A DNA stretch of 64,000 nucleotides from Geothrix sp. (GTDB lineage Bacteria > Acidobacteriota > Holophagae > Holophagales > Holophagaceae): NCBI GenBank assembly GCA_019449415.1, contig JAGRPP010000017.1, positions 1 to 64,000 on the forward strand, read 5' to 3'. This document shows, in pieces, positions 1 through 7,859 of the stretch (its first letter is position 1; each line of letters begins with the position of its first letter). The translations under genes and the position numbers were made by a program. The notes under the pieces were generated by a model, which saw nothing but the letters and a program-made list of their open reading frames with translations, searched no databases and was not told the origin of the DNA.

Positions 1-95
1 CGTGATCGAGCGCAGCGAGGGAGCGGGAGCGAAGCGATCGGGGTCAGGTCCCCGCGCAGGCCAGCGATCCAGCACCATTGAGCAAAGGTGAGCCC

Positions 96-236
96 ATGCC
101 CGTGACCAAGATCTTGATTGCGAACCGCGGGGACGATGACCCCTCCGTGATCGAGCGCAGCGAGGGAGCGGGAGCGAAGCGATCGGGGTCAGGTCCCCGC
201 GCAGGCCAGCGATCCAGCACCATTGAGGAAAGGTGA
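96..236 (+). pseudogene. 46-codon truncated accC start (remnant or leader ORF)
   Basis: An ATG at 96 opens a reading frame whose first 12 residues are identical to AccC (MPVTKILIANRG). It then runs through the repeat spacer and stops at TGA 234-236, four bases before the accC ATG at 241. Its upstream Shine-Dalgarno reads AGCAAAGG, where the real gene has AGGAAAGG. It is best explained as a by-product of the 145-bp duplication. If translated it could couple translation into accC, but no independent sign shows that it is used. Confidence 0.55.
137..191. repeat. palindrome-ended intergenic element, possible hairpin
   Basis: TGACCCC at 137-143 pairs with GGGGTCA at 185-191. Inside these, GATCG at 149-153 pairs with CGATC at 180-184. 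The 26-base centre is purine-rich and built of AGCG-like units. Most of the same element lies at 1-46 in the first copy. It resembles a REP-type intergenic palindrome. No function can be read from it. Confidence 0.5.
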
Positions 237-240
237 GCCC

Positions 241-1734
241 ATGCCCGTGACCAAGATCTTGATTGCGAACCGCGGGGAGATCGCGATCCGCGTGATCCGC
301 ACCTGCCGCGAGATGGGCATCCCCACGGTGGCGGTGTATTCCGAAGCCGATCGCGGCGCCCTGCATGTGCGGATGGCGGATGAGGCCTACTTCATCGGCC
401 CCGCCGCGGCGCGGGAGAGCTACCTGGTGCTGGAGAAGATCCTGGAGGTCTGCAAGCGCAGCGGTGCCGATGCGGTGCATCCGGGCTATGGATTCCTCTC
501 CGAGAACGCCGAGGCGGCGCGGGCCTTCCAGGCCGCGGGCATCACCTTCATCGGGCCCCGTCCCGAGTGCATCGTGAGCATGGGCTCCAAGACCGCCGCC
601 CGCGAGGTGGCCATCGCCGCGGGCTGTCCCGTGGTGCCGGGCATCCAGGAGACCATGGCCGACGACGAGCTGCTGGTCGCCTCCCAGAAGATCGGCTTCC
701 CCGTGATGCTCAAGGCCGCCATGGGTGGGGGCGGCAAGGGCATGCGCCTGGTGCACAAGCCCGAGGAGTTCACCTCCTCGCTGGCGCGGGCGCGCGGCGA
801 GGCGCTGTCCAGCTTCGGCGACGACAGCGTCTATGTGGAGAAGGCCATCGTCCAGCCCCGCCACATCGAGATCCAGATCTTCTCCGACACCCACGGCAAC
901 CATGTCTACCTGCACGAGCGCGAGTGCTCCGTGCAGCGCCGCCACCAGAAGGTGATCGAGGAGGCCCCGAGTCCCCATGTGACGCCGGAGATGCGCAAGG
1001 CCATGGGGGAAGCCGCCCTCAAGGTGGCCCGGGCCGTGAACTATGTGGGCGCGGGCACCGTGGAGTTCCTGGCGGACGCCGACCGCAACTTCTACTTCCT
1101 GGAGATGAACACTCGCCTCCAGGTGGAGCACCCCGTCACGGAATGGATCACGGGCCTGGACCTGGTGAAGTGGCAGATCCTCGTGGCCCGGGGCGAGAAG
1201 CTGCCCATGACCCAGGAGGAGATCCCCCTCAACGGTTGGGCCATGGAGTGCCGTGTCTACGCCGAGGACCCCGACAAGAACTTCATGCCGAGCCCCGGGA
1301 AGATCACCTTCCTGCGTACGCCCAGCGGACGCAATGTCCGCGACGACAGCGGCGTCTACGAAGGGGCCGAAGTGCCCATGTTCTACGACCCTATGATCAG
1401 CAAGCTCAGCACCTGGGGGCCCACGCGGCTGGAGGCCATCGAGCGCATGCGGGCGGCCCTGGGCGAGTACCGCATCGGCGGCATCCGCCACAACATCGCC
1501 TTCCACGAGGCGCTGATGGAGCACGGGCCCTTCCGTGAGGGCGCCCTGCACACGGGCATGCTCGACAAACCCTTCTGGAAGCGGAAGGGGCAGGGGCCCG
1601 ACTTGAAGTTCGCGGTGGCGGCAGCACTGCTGCACGAGCTCGAAACCGAACAGCGACGGGCCACCCAGCCGTCCGCCGGGGGCGAGGGGAAGCCCGATGC
1701 CTGGAAGCACTGGGGCCGGTTCAACCGGTTGTAG
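241..1734 (+). CDS. accC: biotin carboxylase subunit of an acyl-CoA carboxylase
   Basis: This 497-residue protein carboxylates the biotin of the carrier protein encoded next, using ATP and bicarbonate, to feed malonyl-CoA or methylmalonyl-CoA formation. It begins with the family hallmark KILIANRGEIAIRVIRTCRE. It has the ATP-grasp glycine loop GGGGKGM at about residues 161-167 and the catalytic stretch E288-MNTRLQVEHPVTE, numbered as in E. coli AccC. I chose ATG 241 because AGGAAAGG lies at a good distance and the homologous N-terminus starts there. The C-terminus carries about 45 extra polar residues. The carrier gene follows after 10 bases, so this is an operon. The carboxyltransferase is not in view. 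A downstream carrier of the propionyl-CoA/oxaloacetate type suggests the complex may not be the fatty-acid ACC. Confidence 0.93.
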   Translation: MPVTKILIANRGEIAIRVIRTCREMGIPTVAVYSEADRGALHVRMADEAYFIGPAAARESYLVLEKILEVCKRSGADAVHPGYGFLSENAEAARAFQAAGITFIGPRPECIVSMGSKTAAREVAIAAGCPVVPGIQETMADDELLVASQKIGFPVMLKAAMGGGGKGMRLVHKPEEFTSSLARARGEALSSFGDDSVYVEKAIVQPRHIEIQIFSDTHGNHVYLHERECSVQRRHQKVIEEAPSPHVTPEMRKAMGEAALKVARAVNYVGAGTVEFLADADRNFYFLEMNTRLQVEHPVTEWITGLDLVKWQILVARGEKLPMTQEEIPLNGWAMECRVYAEDPDKNFMPSPGKITFLRTPSGRNVRDDSGVYEGAEVPMFYDPMISKLSTWGPTRLEAIERMRAALGEYRIGGIRHNIAFHEALMEHGPFREGALHTGMLDKPFWKRKGQGPDLKFAVAAALLHELETEQRRATQPSAGGEGKPDAWKHWGRFNRL

Positions 1735-1744
1735 GGAGACGCGC

Positions 1745-2269
1745 GTGAAACGGACCCTGATCCTCGGCAAGGAATCCCACGATGTGGAACTCATCCATCA
1801 AGACGGCGCGACGACGCTGGTCTGGGAAGGTGAGAGCCACGCCATCGACATCCTGGAACTGGAGCCCGGCTGCTATTCGATCCTCATGGAGGGTCGCTCG
1901 GTGGAGGTGCGCCTGGACTCGGCCAAGTCGCCGGATCCCGACACCCACGCCTACCGGGCCATGCTCTACGACGGCCCCTACGAATTCGCCCTGGTGGACC
2001 CCCGCCGGGCCCTCCTGGCAGGTTCCGGCGGCGCCGGGACCGGTGGCGGCGTGCTGTCCTCGCCCATGCCCGGCAAGATCGTGAAATTGCTCGCGAAAGT
2101 CGGCGACTCCGTCCAGGAGGGCCAGACCCTCCTCGTCATGGAGGCCATGAAAATGCAGAACGAGCTGAAGACCAGCACCACGGGGACCGTGACGGTCGTC
2201 CATGTCCAGGAGGGCGCCACCGTGGAGACGGGAGCGGCTCTGATCACTGTTGTGGCGCCCGAAGCCTGA
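1745..2269 (+). CDS. biotin carboxyl carrier protein (propionyl/acetyl-CoA carboxylase type)
   Basis: This 174-residue protein carries covalent biotin between the carboxylase and carboxyltransferase sites. The C-terminal 75 residues form a biotinyl domain starting SSPMPGKIVKLLAKVGD, with the biotinylation motif EAMKM (target K136, 38 residues from the end). Residues 1-90 resemble the BT-like adaptor region found in carrier subunits of propionyl-CoA-type carboxylases, not the short Ala/Pro-rich start of AccB. The GTG at 1745, 10 bases after accC, gives the compact protein VKRTLILGKE. An upstream frame-open extension exists but lies inside accC. The 3' third is copied just downstream. Confidence 0.88.
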   Translation: MKRTLILGKESHDVELIHQDGATTLVWEGESHAIDILELEPGCYSILMEGRSVEVRLDSAKSPDPDTHAYRAMLYDGPYEFALVDPRRALLAGSGGAGTGGGVLSSPMPGKIVKLLAKVGDSVQEGQTLLVMEAMKMQNELKTSTTGTVTVVHVQEGATVETGAALITVVAPEA

Positions 2270-2279
2270 GTAGGAGGCC

Positions 2280-2477
2280 TTGCGTATCGCCAACGGCGAT
2301 ACCAAGAGGATGCAGAACGAGCTGAAGACCAGCACCACCGGGACCGTGACGGTCGTCCATGTCCAGGAGGGCGCCACCGTGGAGACGGAGGTGGCGCTTA
2401 TTCCCGTTGTGGCGATCGAGGCCTGTAGGGGGCTTCTCCGAAGCGGTATTTACCCCAGGTCGGACAAATGTTACTAG
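2280..2477 (+). pseudogene. duplicated 3' fragment of the biotin carrier gene
   Basis: Bases 2310-2426 repeat 2153-2269 at an offset of 157. They are nearly identical at first and diverge over the last 35 bases. The fragment encodes the last 38 residues of the biotinyl domain, but the EAMK biotin site is absent: K-R-M replaces A-M-K-M. The original TGA stop has become TGT, so the frame runs on to 2477. A TTG at 2280 sits two bases after AGGAGG, so translation cannot be excluded. The product could not carry biotin and would be half a domain, so I call it a remnant. Confidence 0.75.
2284..2302. other. short perfect hairpin at the duplication junction
   Basis: GTATCGCC at 2284-2291 and GGCGATAC at 2295-2302 form an 8-bp stem with a three-base AAC loop. 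It lies between the carrier gene stop and its duplicated tail. No T-run follows, so it is not a convincing terminator. Confidence 0.45.
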
Positions 2478-2687
2478 GGCCCTTTCCATCCCATACATCA
2501 AGGAAGAATGCGTCGATGAGCCGGGTTGTAGAGGGGTGAGATCGAAGATAAATTCCTATCAATTCATGATGTAGATAATTCGACTTAATTTTTTGATGTT
2601 TATGTCGGGAACCTTTTTTAGGTTGCAAGAAGTGTCTTTCTGGGAGTAGCTTGTGGCGTGATGTGAATCACTATTCCTGGAGGTGGT
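2478..2687 (+). promoter_or_regulatory. AT-rich upstream region of the OmpA-like gene
   Basis: This gene-free stretch of about 210 bases is much richer in A+T than its surroundings, especially 2540-2630, as promoters in GC-rich genomes often are. A weak sigma-70-like pair is TTGCAA (2623-2628) and TAGCTT (2647-2652) with 18-bp spacing, which would start transcription near 2659. The Shine-Dalgarno GGAGGTGG precedes the ATG at 2688. The promoter assignment is tentative. Confidence 0.35.
2658..2671. promoter_or_regulatory. CRP/FNR-type palindrome GTGAT-N4-ATCAC
   Basis: A perfect 14-bp palindrome, GTGAT gtga ATCAC, has the layout of an FNR/CRP-family operator (FNR consensus TTGAT-N4-ATCAA). It lies 17 bases upstream of the OmpA-like start codon and would overlap or follow the likely transcription start. 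That position suits repression more than activation. Confidence 0.4.
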
Positions 2688-3839
2688 ATGAAAAAAACCT
2701 TGCTGTTGTTGCTTGCGGGATCGGCGCTGAGCCTTTCCGCTCAACAGGGCCAGGCCTGGGTGGCTGGCCACCTGGGTCAGACCATTTTCGAGAAGGACAA
2801 GAACCTTGCGACGCCTGGCATTGAGCTGAAGGATCAGCTTCACTACGGTCTGGGCGTTGGGCATTGGTACTCCGACCGTTGGGGCCTGGACCTCCGCGCC
2901 CTGCATAACGACCTGAAGGCCGACAAGATCCCTGGCGCTCCCACCGGGGATGAGACCCACCTGCTGGCCTCGGGCCTGTTCAACTTCCGCCCCGGAGCTG
3001 AAAACTGGTATCCCTACCTCTCCGCTGGCTTGGGCGGGACGAATGTGAACAAGAAATACTCCCCCAGCGCCAAGGAGACCACCCGCCTCAACTACCACGG
3101 CGGGCTCGGCGTCATGGGCAAGCTGGCCGAGAATTTCATGCTCGATCTGAATGTCAAGGCTGTGAGCGTGGAACTTCCCAAGTCGCGCATGGAATACCTG
3201 GCGACGCTGGGCCTCGGCTACACCTGGGGCGGTGCCAAGAAGGCCGCTCCGGCACCCCCGCCGCCGCCTCCCCCGCCCGCTCCCGAGCCGAAGCCCGAGC
3301 CGGTTGCGCCGCCTCCGCCCCCGCCGCCCCCTCCGGCTCCTGCGCCGGAAGTGGTGAAGCCCGTGCCGCCGCCCCCCCCGGCCAAGATCGTCCTGGACGA
3401 GGCCGTGCTGCACTTCGCCAACGGCAAGGCGGACCTGGGTCCGGAAGCCACCGCGGCCATCCAGAAGGTGGCTGATGGCCTCAAGGGCTACCCGGGCAAC
3501 TACAAGCTCGAGGTGAGCGGTCACACCTCCTCCGTGGGCGGCAAGGCCCTGAACAAGTCCCTGGCCAAGCGCCGGGCCGATGCGGTTGCCAAGGTCCTGG
3601 TGGATTCGGGCATCCCCGCCTCCAAGGTCACCACCGTGGGCGTGGGCCCCGACAAGCCCATCGCCGACAACGCGACCAAGGATGGCCAGGCCAAGAACCG
3701 CCGCGTGGAGATCGATGTGCAGGTCAACGACGGCAAGGCCGAGGTCCGCAAGACCGAGACCGGTGTCGTTGATGGCGCCGCCGCCCCGGCTCCTGCGCCC
3801 AAGAAGCCCGCGAAGAAGGCCGCCAAGGCCACCAAGTAG
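2688..3839 (+). CDS. OmpA-family outer-membrane protein with Pro-rich linker
   Basis: This 383-residue outer-membrane protein should tether the outer membrane to peptidoglycan. A signal peptide (MKKTLLLLLAGSALSLSAQ) is followed by a beta-barrel-like region to about residue 180. A striking proline-rich linker runs over about residues 185-232. Next comes an OmpA C-terminal peptidoglycan-binding domain (about 235-345), with the typical LEVSGHTSSVGG and NKSLAKRRADAVAKVL segments and NRRVEID. The tail is Lys/Ala/Pro-rich. The strong Shine-Dalgarno GGAGGTGG precedes ATG 2688. It is monocistronic, with its own upstream AT-rich region and a strong terminator behind it. Confidence 0.88.
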   Translation: MKKTLLLLLAGSALSLSAQQGQAWVAGHLGQTIFEKDKNLATPGIELKDQLHYGLGVGHWYSDRWGLDLRALHNDLKADKIPGAPTGDETHLLASGLFNFRPGAENWYPYLSAGLGGTNVNKKYSPSAKETTRLNYHGGLGVMGKLAENFMLDLNVKAVSVELPKSRMEYLATLGLGYTWGGAKKAAPAPPPPPPPPAPEPKPEPVAPPPPPPPPPAPAPEVVKPVPPPPPAKIVLDEAVLHFANGKADLGPEATAAIQKVADGLKGYPGNYKLEVSGHTSSVGGKALNKSLAKRRADAVAKVLVDSGIPASKVTTVGVGPDKPIADNATKDGQAKNRRVEIDVQVNDGKAEVRKTETGVVDGAAAPAPAPKKPAKKAAKATK

Positions 3840-3850
3840 GCCGAGTCCAC

Positions 3851-3886
3851 GAACAGCGGGGGCGATCATGCCCCCGCTGTTCTCTT
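3851..3886 (+). terminator. intrinsic terminator after the OmpA-like gene
   Basis: A perfect 13-bp stem (3851-3863 with 3870-3882) with a six-base loop GATCAT is followed by a short pyrimidine stretch CTCTT. It ends 17 bases before the mscL start, so mscL may receive some read-through or have a promoter within the previous gene. Confidence 0.8.
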
Positions 3887-3899
3887 AAGGAGAGCCTTC

Positions 3900-4289
3900 A
3901 TGTCGATGAAAGACGAGTTCAAGGCCTTCATCATGAAGGGCAATGTGGTCGATCTGGCCATCGCCGTGGTCGTGGGCGGCGCTTTCGGCAAGATCATCAC
4001 GGCCTTCGTGGACGGGATCGTCATGCCGCTGGTGACCTATGTGCTTCCCGCCAACATCAAGTGGGAGGAGTGGGTCCTCGGCAAGTTCCGCATCGGCGCT
4101 GTCCTTGGCGCCACGGTGAACTTCCTGATCATTGCCCTGGTGATCTTCCTCGTGCTGATCAAGTTCCTGGGCAAGTTCATCAAGAAGGAGGAGGTCCCGG
4201 CCGCCCCCACCACCAAGGAATGTCCGGCCTGTCTGGAGCAGGTGCCCCTCAAGGCCACCCGCTGCAAGCACTGCACGAGTTCGCTGTAG
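3900..4289 (+). CDS. mscL: large-conductance mechanosensitive channel with C-terminal zinc ribbon
   Basis: This 129-residue inner-membrane channel opens under membrane tension to release solutes during osmotic downshock. The N-terminus [20 protein letters not shown] is the family signature. It leads into TM1 (about 18-45) and, after a periplasmic loop, TM2 (about 70-98). In place of the usual cytoplasmic helix end, residues 109-129 form a small zinc-ribbon-like tail with two CxxC pairs (CPAC and CKHC). Other bacterial MscL proteins with such tails exist to my knowledge. What the ribbon binds is unknown. The start is ATG 3900 after AAGGAGAG. A terminator follows. Confidence 0.92.
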   Translation: MSMKDEFKAFIMKGNVVDLAIAVVVGGAFGKIITAFVDGIVMPLVTYVLPANIKWEEWVLGKFRIGAVLGATVNFLIIALVIFLVLIKFLGKFIKKEEVPAAPTTKECPACLEQVPLKATRCKHCTSSL

Positions 4290-4321
4290 CCGCAGGTCGG
4301 GTTCCGGCCCGATGCTGCCAT

Positions 4322-4351
4322 GAAAGGGCCCGGTCTTCCGGGCCCTTTCCC
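4322..4351 (+). terminator. intrinsic terminator after mscL
   Basis: A perfect 12-bp inverted repeat (4322-4333 with 4338-4349) with the tetraloop TCTT is followed by CCCTT. It separates mscL from ileS. Confidence 0.8.
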
Positions 4352-4434
4352 TTGTGAACGCAAGGGTTCCCGTGGTGAACTGGAGGTTCAACCCCGGGGC
4401 GCTTGGGTGCGCCCCCCGACGCACGAGGGCGCCG

Positions 4435-7233
4435 ATGAGCGAGCAAGCTCCGGTTAAGAAATATTCGGTTTTCCTTCCCAAGACCGATTTCCCCATGAAG
4501 GCGGACCTGCCGCAGCGCGAGCCGAAGCGGCTGGAACGCTGGAAGGCCGAGGGCCTCTATCGCCGCATCGAGGCGAAGCGGAAGGCCGATAACGCCGCCG
4601 GCAAGGGCAGGGGCCGCGAGGTGCTGCACGATGGCCCGCCCTACGCCAACGGCGCGATCCACATGGGCCATGCGCTCAACAAGATCCTCAAGGATGTGGT
4701 GGTGAAGTCCCGGTGGATGGAGGGCTACGAATCGCCCTATGTGCCGGGCTGGGATTGCCACGGCCTGCCCATCGAGCATGCGGTCGAGAAGGATCTCGGC
4801 CCCAAGCGGCGCGAGATGAGCCGAGCCGACTTCCTCCAGAAGTGCCGCGTCTACGCCCAGAAGTGGATCGACACCCAGCGCACGGCCTTCCAGCGGCTCG
4901 GCGTGCTGGGCGCCTGGGAGCAGCCCTATGTGACCATGGACCCCCGCTACGAAGCGGAGACCGTGCGCCACCTGGCCAAGCTCTTCGACAGCGGCTCCGT
5001 CACTCGCAAGCTGAAGGTCGTCCACTGGAGCTACGGCGCCCGCACGGCCCTGGCCGAGGCCGAGGTGGAATACGCCGACAAGACCAGCCCGGCCATCACC
5101 GTAGCCTTCCCGGTCGCGGACTCTGAGGCCAAGCGGCTGGAACTGCCCACGCCGATGTTCGTGCCCATCTGGACCACCACGCCCTGGACTCTGCCCAGCA
5201 ACCTGGCCGTGGCCATGCACCCGGATCTGGAGTACGCCGTCGTCCGCGCTCGCGTGGGTGACACTGACCGCCACTACATCGTGGCCGTGACCCTGCGCGA
5301 GGACTTCGGGAAGAAGCTCGGCGCCGACCTTCACACCGTGGAGATCCGCAAGGGCAAGGAATTCCAGACCCTCGTGGCGCGGCATCCCTGGATCGATCGG
5401 CAGAGCCCGATCCTGCTGGCGGACTATGTCGTGGCCGACACCGGCACGGGCCTGGTGCACACGGCGCCCGACCACGGCGTGGACGACTTCAACTTGGCGC
5501 ATCATCTGGGGCTGCTCCAGCTGGTGGGCCCCGACGGCAAGTTCCTGCCCGCGGTAAATGATCCGGAACTGGAGGGAAAGAACATCTTCGACTGCAATCC
5601 CCTGGTGGTGGAGCGGTTGAAGCGGGAAGGGCGCCTTCTCCACGAGGAGACCCTGACCCACAGCTATCCCCACTGCTGGCGCACCAAGACGCCCATTCTT
5701 TTCCGCGCCACCGAGCAGTGGTTCATCACCATGGATTCGGAACTGGCCGGGAAGGGCCGCAGCCTGCGGGAGCTGGGACTCGAGGGCGTCGAGCGCACCC
5801 AGTGGATCCCCGTCCAGGGCCAGAACCGCATCCACGCCATGATCGAGGGCCGCCCCGACTGGTGCATCAGTCGCCAGCGCGCCTGGGGCACGCCCATCAC
5901 CGTGCTGCGCTGCGAAACCTGTGGCGAGCCGCTGGTGGCCGATTCCATCTTCGAGACCGCGGCCGCGGCCATCGAGGCGGGCGGCATCGAGGCCTGGGCC
6001 GACCTTCCCGTGGACCGCCTGGTCCCCGCGGGGGCCCGCTGCGCCTGCGGCTCCACGGCCTTCCAGAAGGAGACGGACATCCTGGATGTGTGGATCGACT
6101 CGGGCGTCAGCGCCTCCGTCGTGTGTGCCTCGCACCCGGAACTGACCCGCGACGACTACGGGAAGTTCATCTACCTCGAGGGCTCGGATCAGCACCGGGG
6201 CTGGTTCCACAGCTCCCTGCTCTTCAACCTCGCAGCCACGGGCACCAAGCCCTACAAGCAGGTGGTCACCCACGGCTTCGTGCTGGACGGCAAGGGCCAG
6301 AAGATGTCCAAGAGCCTGGGCAATGTCATCACGCCGGAGGAGATCCTGAAGACGCTGGGCGCCGACATCCTCCGCTGGTGGGCCGCCTCCTGCGACTACA
6401 GCGAGGACATCCGCATCTCTCGGGAGATCCTCGACCGCAGCGCCGACGCCTACCGCAAGATCCGCAACACCCTGCGCTTCCTGCTGGGAGCCCTGGCAGG
6501 TTTCGATCCGGCCCGGGATGCCGTCGCGCCCGCGGACCTCGCCCCCCTGGACCGCTGGGTGCTGGACGCCTTCGCCCGCACCACGGTGGAGGTCCGGGAC
6601 GCCTACACCCGCTTCGAGTTTCACCGCGCCACCCAGGCCATCCACGGCTTCTGCCAGCTGGAGCTGTCGGGCCGCTACTTCGAGATCATCAAGGATCGCC
6701 TCTACTGCGACGCCCTGGATTCGGCCCGCCGTCGCAGCTGCCGCCAGGCCTGCTGGGAGCTGGCCAAGGGGCTCTGCACCCTGCTGGCTCCGGTCATGAG
6801 CTTCACGGCCGACGAAGCCTGGGAGCAGATTCCGGGATGCGCGGGAAGCGTGCATGAGCAGCGGTTCCCGGAGCTCAAGGCCGCCGCAGGCGAGCCGAAG
6901 TGGGACAAGCTGTGGCAGGTGCGTGAAGCCGTCCAGGCGGCGATGGAGCCCCATCGGGCTGCCAAGACCATCGGCACGAGCCTGGATGCGGCCGTGGAGA
7001 TCACCCTGAGTCAGGCGGAATGGGACCTGCTGGATGGCCTGGGCGAGCTCCTGGACGACCTGTTGGTGGTTTCCTCCATCGCCCGAATCGCAGATCCGGG
7101 CGCCGCCACGCCCCTCGTCACGGTCGCCCTGCACCAGGGCGAGAAGTGCCCCCGCTGCTGGAACCGCAAGGGCGGCCACGGCGCCGGCGAGGACGCGGCC
7201 CTCTGCGTCCGCTGTGCCTCGGTGGTGGCCTAG
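4435..7233 (+). CDS. ileS: isoleucyl-tRNA synthetase
   Basis: This 932-residue class I synthetase charges tRNA-Ile and edits mischarged valine in the cytoplasm. The HIGH motif appears as HMGH (residues 76-79) after PPYANGAI, and KMSKS lies at 623-627. The inserted CP1 editing domain lies in between, with the GTGLVHTAPDHGVDDF segment. A C-terminal zinc finger has two CxxC pairs (C905/C908 and C924/C927). An internal CETC...CAC segment at about 490-535 may also bind metal. I chose ATG 4435 (MSEQAPVKKYSVFLPKTDFP) because the upstream in-frame extension overlaps the mscL terminator. lspA overlaps its stop codon by one base, the common ileS-lspA pairing. Confidence 0.95.
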   Translation: MSEQAPVKKYSVFLPKTDFPMKADLPQREPKRLERWKAEGLYRRIEAKRKADNAAGKGRGREVLHDGPPYANGAIHMGHALNKILKDVVVKSRWMEGYESPYVPGWDCHGLPIEHAVEKDLGPKRREMSRADFLQKCRVYAQKWIDTQRTAFQRLGVLGAWEQPYVTMDPRYEAETVRHLAKLFDSGSVTRKLKVVHWSYGARTALAEAEVEYADKTSPAITVAFPVADSEAKRLELPTPMFVPIWTTTPWTLPSNLAVAMHPDLEYAVVRARVGDTDRHYIVAVTLREDFGKKLGADLHTVEIRKGKEFQTLVARHPWIDRQSPILLADYVVADTGTGLVHTAPDHGVDDFNLAHHLGLLQLVGPDGKFLPAVNDPELEGKNIFDCNPLVVERLKREGRLLHEETLTHSYPHCWRTKTPILFRATEQWFITMDSELAGKGRSLRELGLEGVERTQWIPVQGQNRIHAMIEGRPDWCISRQRAWGTPITVLRCETCGEPLVADSIFETAAAAIEAGGIEAWADLPVDRLVPAGARCACGSTAFQKETDILDVWIDSGVSASVVCASHPELTRDDYGKFIYLEGSDQHRGWFHSSLLFNLAATGTKPYKQVVTHGFVLDGKGQKMSKSLGNVITPEEILKTLGADILRWWAASCDYSEDIRISREILDRSADAYRKIRNTLRFLLGALAGFDPARDAVAPADLAPLDRWVLDAFARTTVEVRDAYTRFEFHRATQAIHGFCQLELSGRYFEIIKDRLYCDALDSARRRSCRQACWELAKGLCTLLAPVMSFTADEAWEQIPGCAGSVHEQRFPELKAAAGEPKWDKLWQVREAVQAAMEPHRAAKTIGTSLDAAVEITLSQAEWDLLDGLGELLDDLLVVSSIARIADPGAATPLVTVALHQGEKCPRCWNRKGGHGAGEDAALCVRCASVVA

Positions 7234-7742
7234 TGCGCCGTCTGCCCTGGCTGCTGCTTCCGGCCTTCGCCCTGGCGGCGGACCTCGGCTCCAAGGCCTG
7301 GATTCTCCGGACCCTGGGCGAGAGCGAGTCCCTGCCCGTCATCCGGGGCTTCTTCTACCTGACCCTGGGCTTCAACCGCGGCGCCATCTTCGGCAGCCTC
7401 ACCTGGCTGCCGGCGGCGGCGCGGTTCATCCTCTTCACGCTGGCGGGGCTGGCGGCGCTGCTCTACTTCGGCCGCCTCTTCCTGGCCAAGGAGACACCCA
7501 CCTGGGACCGCGTGGCCCTGGGCCTCATTCTCGGTGGGGCGCTGGGCAACGGGATCGACCGCCTCCTGCGCGGCGCCGTGGTGGACTTCCTCGATTTCGT
7601 CTTCGGTACCTGGCACTACTGGACCTTCAACCTCGCCGACAGCTTCATCCTCGTGGGCGCCATCCTCTACGGCCTAGGAATGTTCCGGGCCTCCAGTGGG
7701 CGGCGCCAGGCGGTCCCACTGGACTCAGATTCGAGGACCTGA
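7233..7742 (+). CDS. lspA: lipoprotein signal peptidase (signal peptidase II)
   Basis: This 169-residue inner-membrane aspartyl protease cleaves the signal peptide of diacylglyceryl-modified prolipoproteins. Four hydrophobic segments are visible. The family motifs are present: NRGAIFG, GNGIDRLLRGAVVDFLDF with the first catalytic Asp, and FNLADSFI with the second. The GTG start at 7233 overlaps the ileS TAG stop by one base (TAGTG), implying coupled translation. The C-terminal tail is polar. Confidence 0.92.
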   Translation: MRRLPWLLLPAFALAADLGSKAWILRTLGESESLPVIRGFFYLTLGFNRGAIFGSLTWLPAAARFILFTLAGLAALLYFGRLFLAKETPTWDRVALGLILGGALGNGIDRLLRGAVVDFLDFVFGTWHYWTFNLADSFILVGAILYGLGMFRASSGRRQAVPLDSDSRT

Positions 7743-7859
7743 GGCTCCTCTGGTCCACGAGATTGAGGTGCCAGGATTCAGGGGGCGCGGCTTCAGTGAC
7801 GATTCAGCCTCTGTCGCCATTGGCAGGTTTCTGAGTCGCCCGGCAGAACGAGAACCTTC
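7743..7859 (+). promoter_or_regulatory. intergenic gap before the sensor kinase
   Basis: These 117 bases separate lspA from the sensor kinase gene. I see no strong hairpin with a T-run and no convincing promoter elements, although a promoter for the kinase gene must be here or further upstream. Confidence 0.25.

Larger units (their letters stand above)
1..290. repeat. 145-bp imperfect tandem duplication of the accC start region
   Basis: Bases 1-133 match 146-278 with a single difference (C83 versus G228). The match resumes at 146-152 versus 291-297 (CGTGATC), so the repeat period is 145 bp. The 12 bases at 134-145 do not match 279-290. Each copy carries a non-coding segment, a ribosome-binding site, an ATG and the first accC codons. 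Only the second copy continues into the full gene. The first copy may extend left of the window. Confidence 0.9.

Noticed and set aside
4249..7179. 976-codon minus-strand open frame opposite ileS
   Set aside because: Shadow of the isoleucyl-tRNA synthetase gene; no recognisable protein features.
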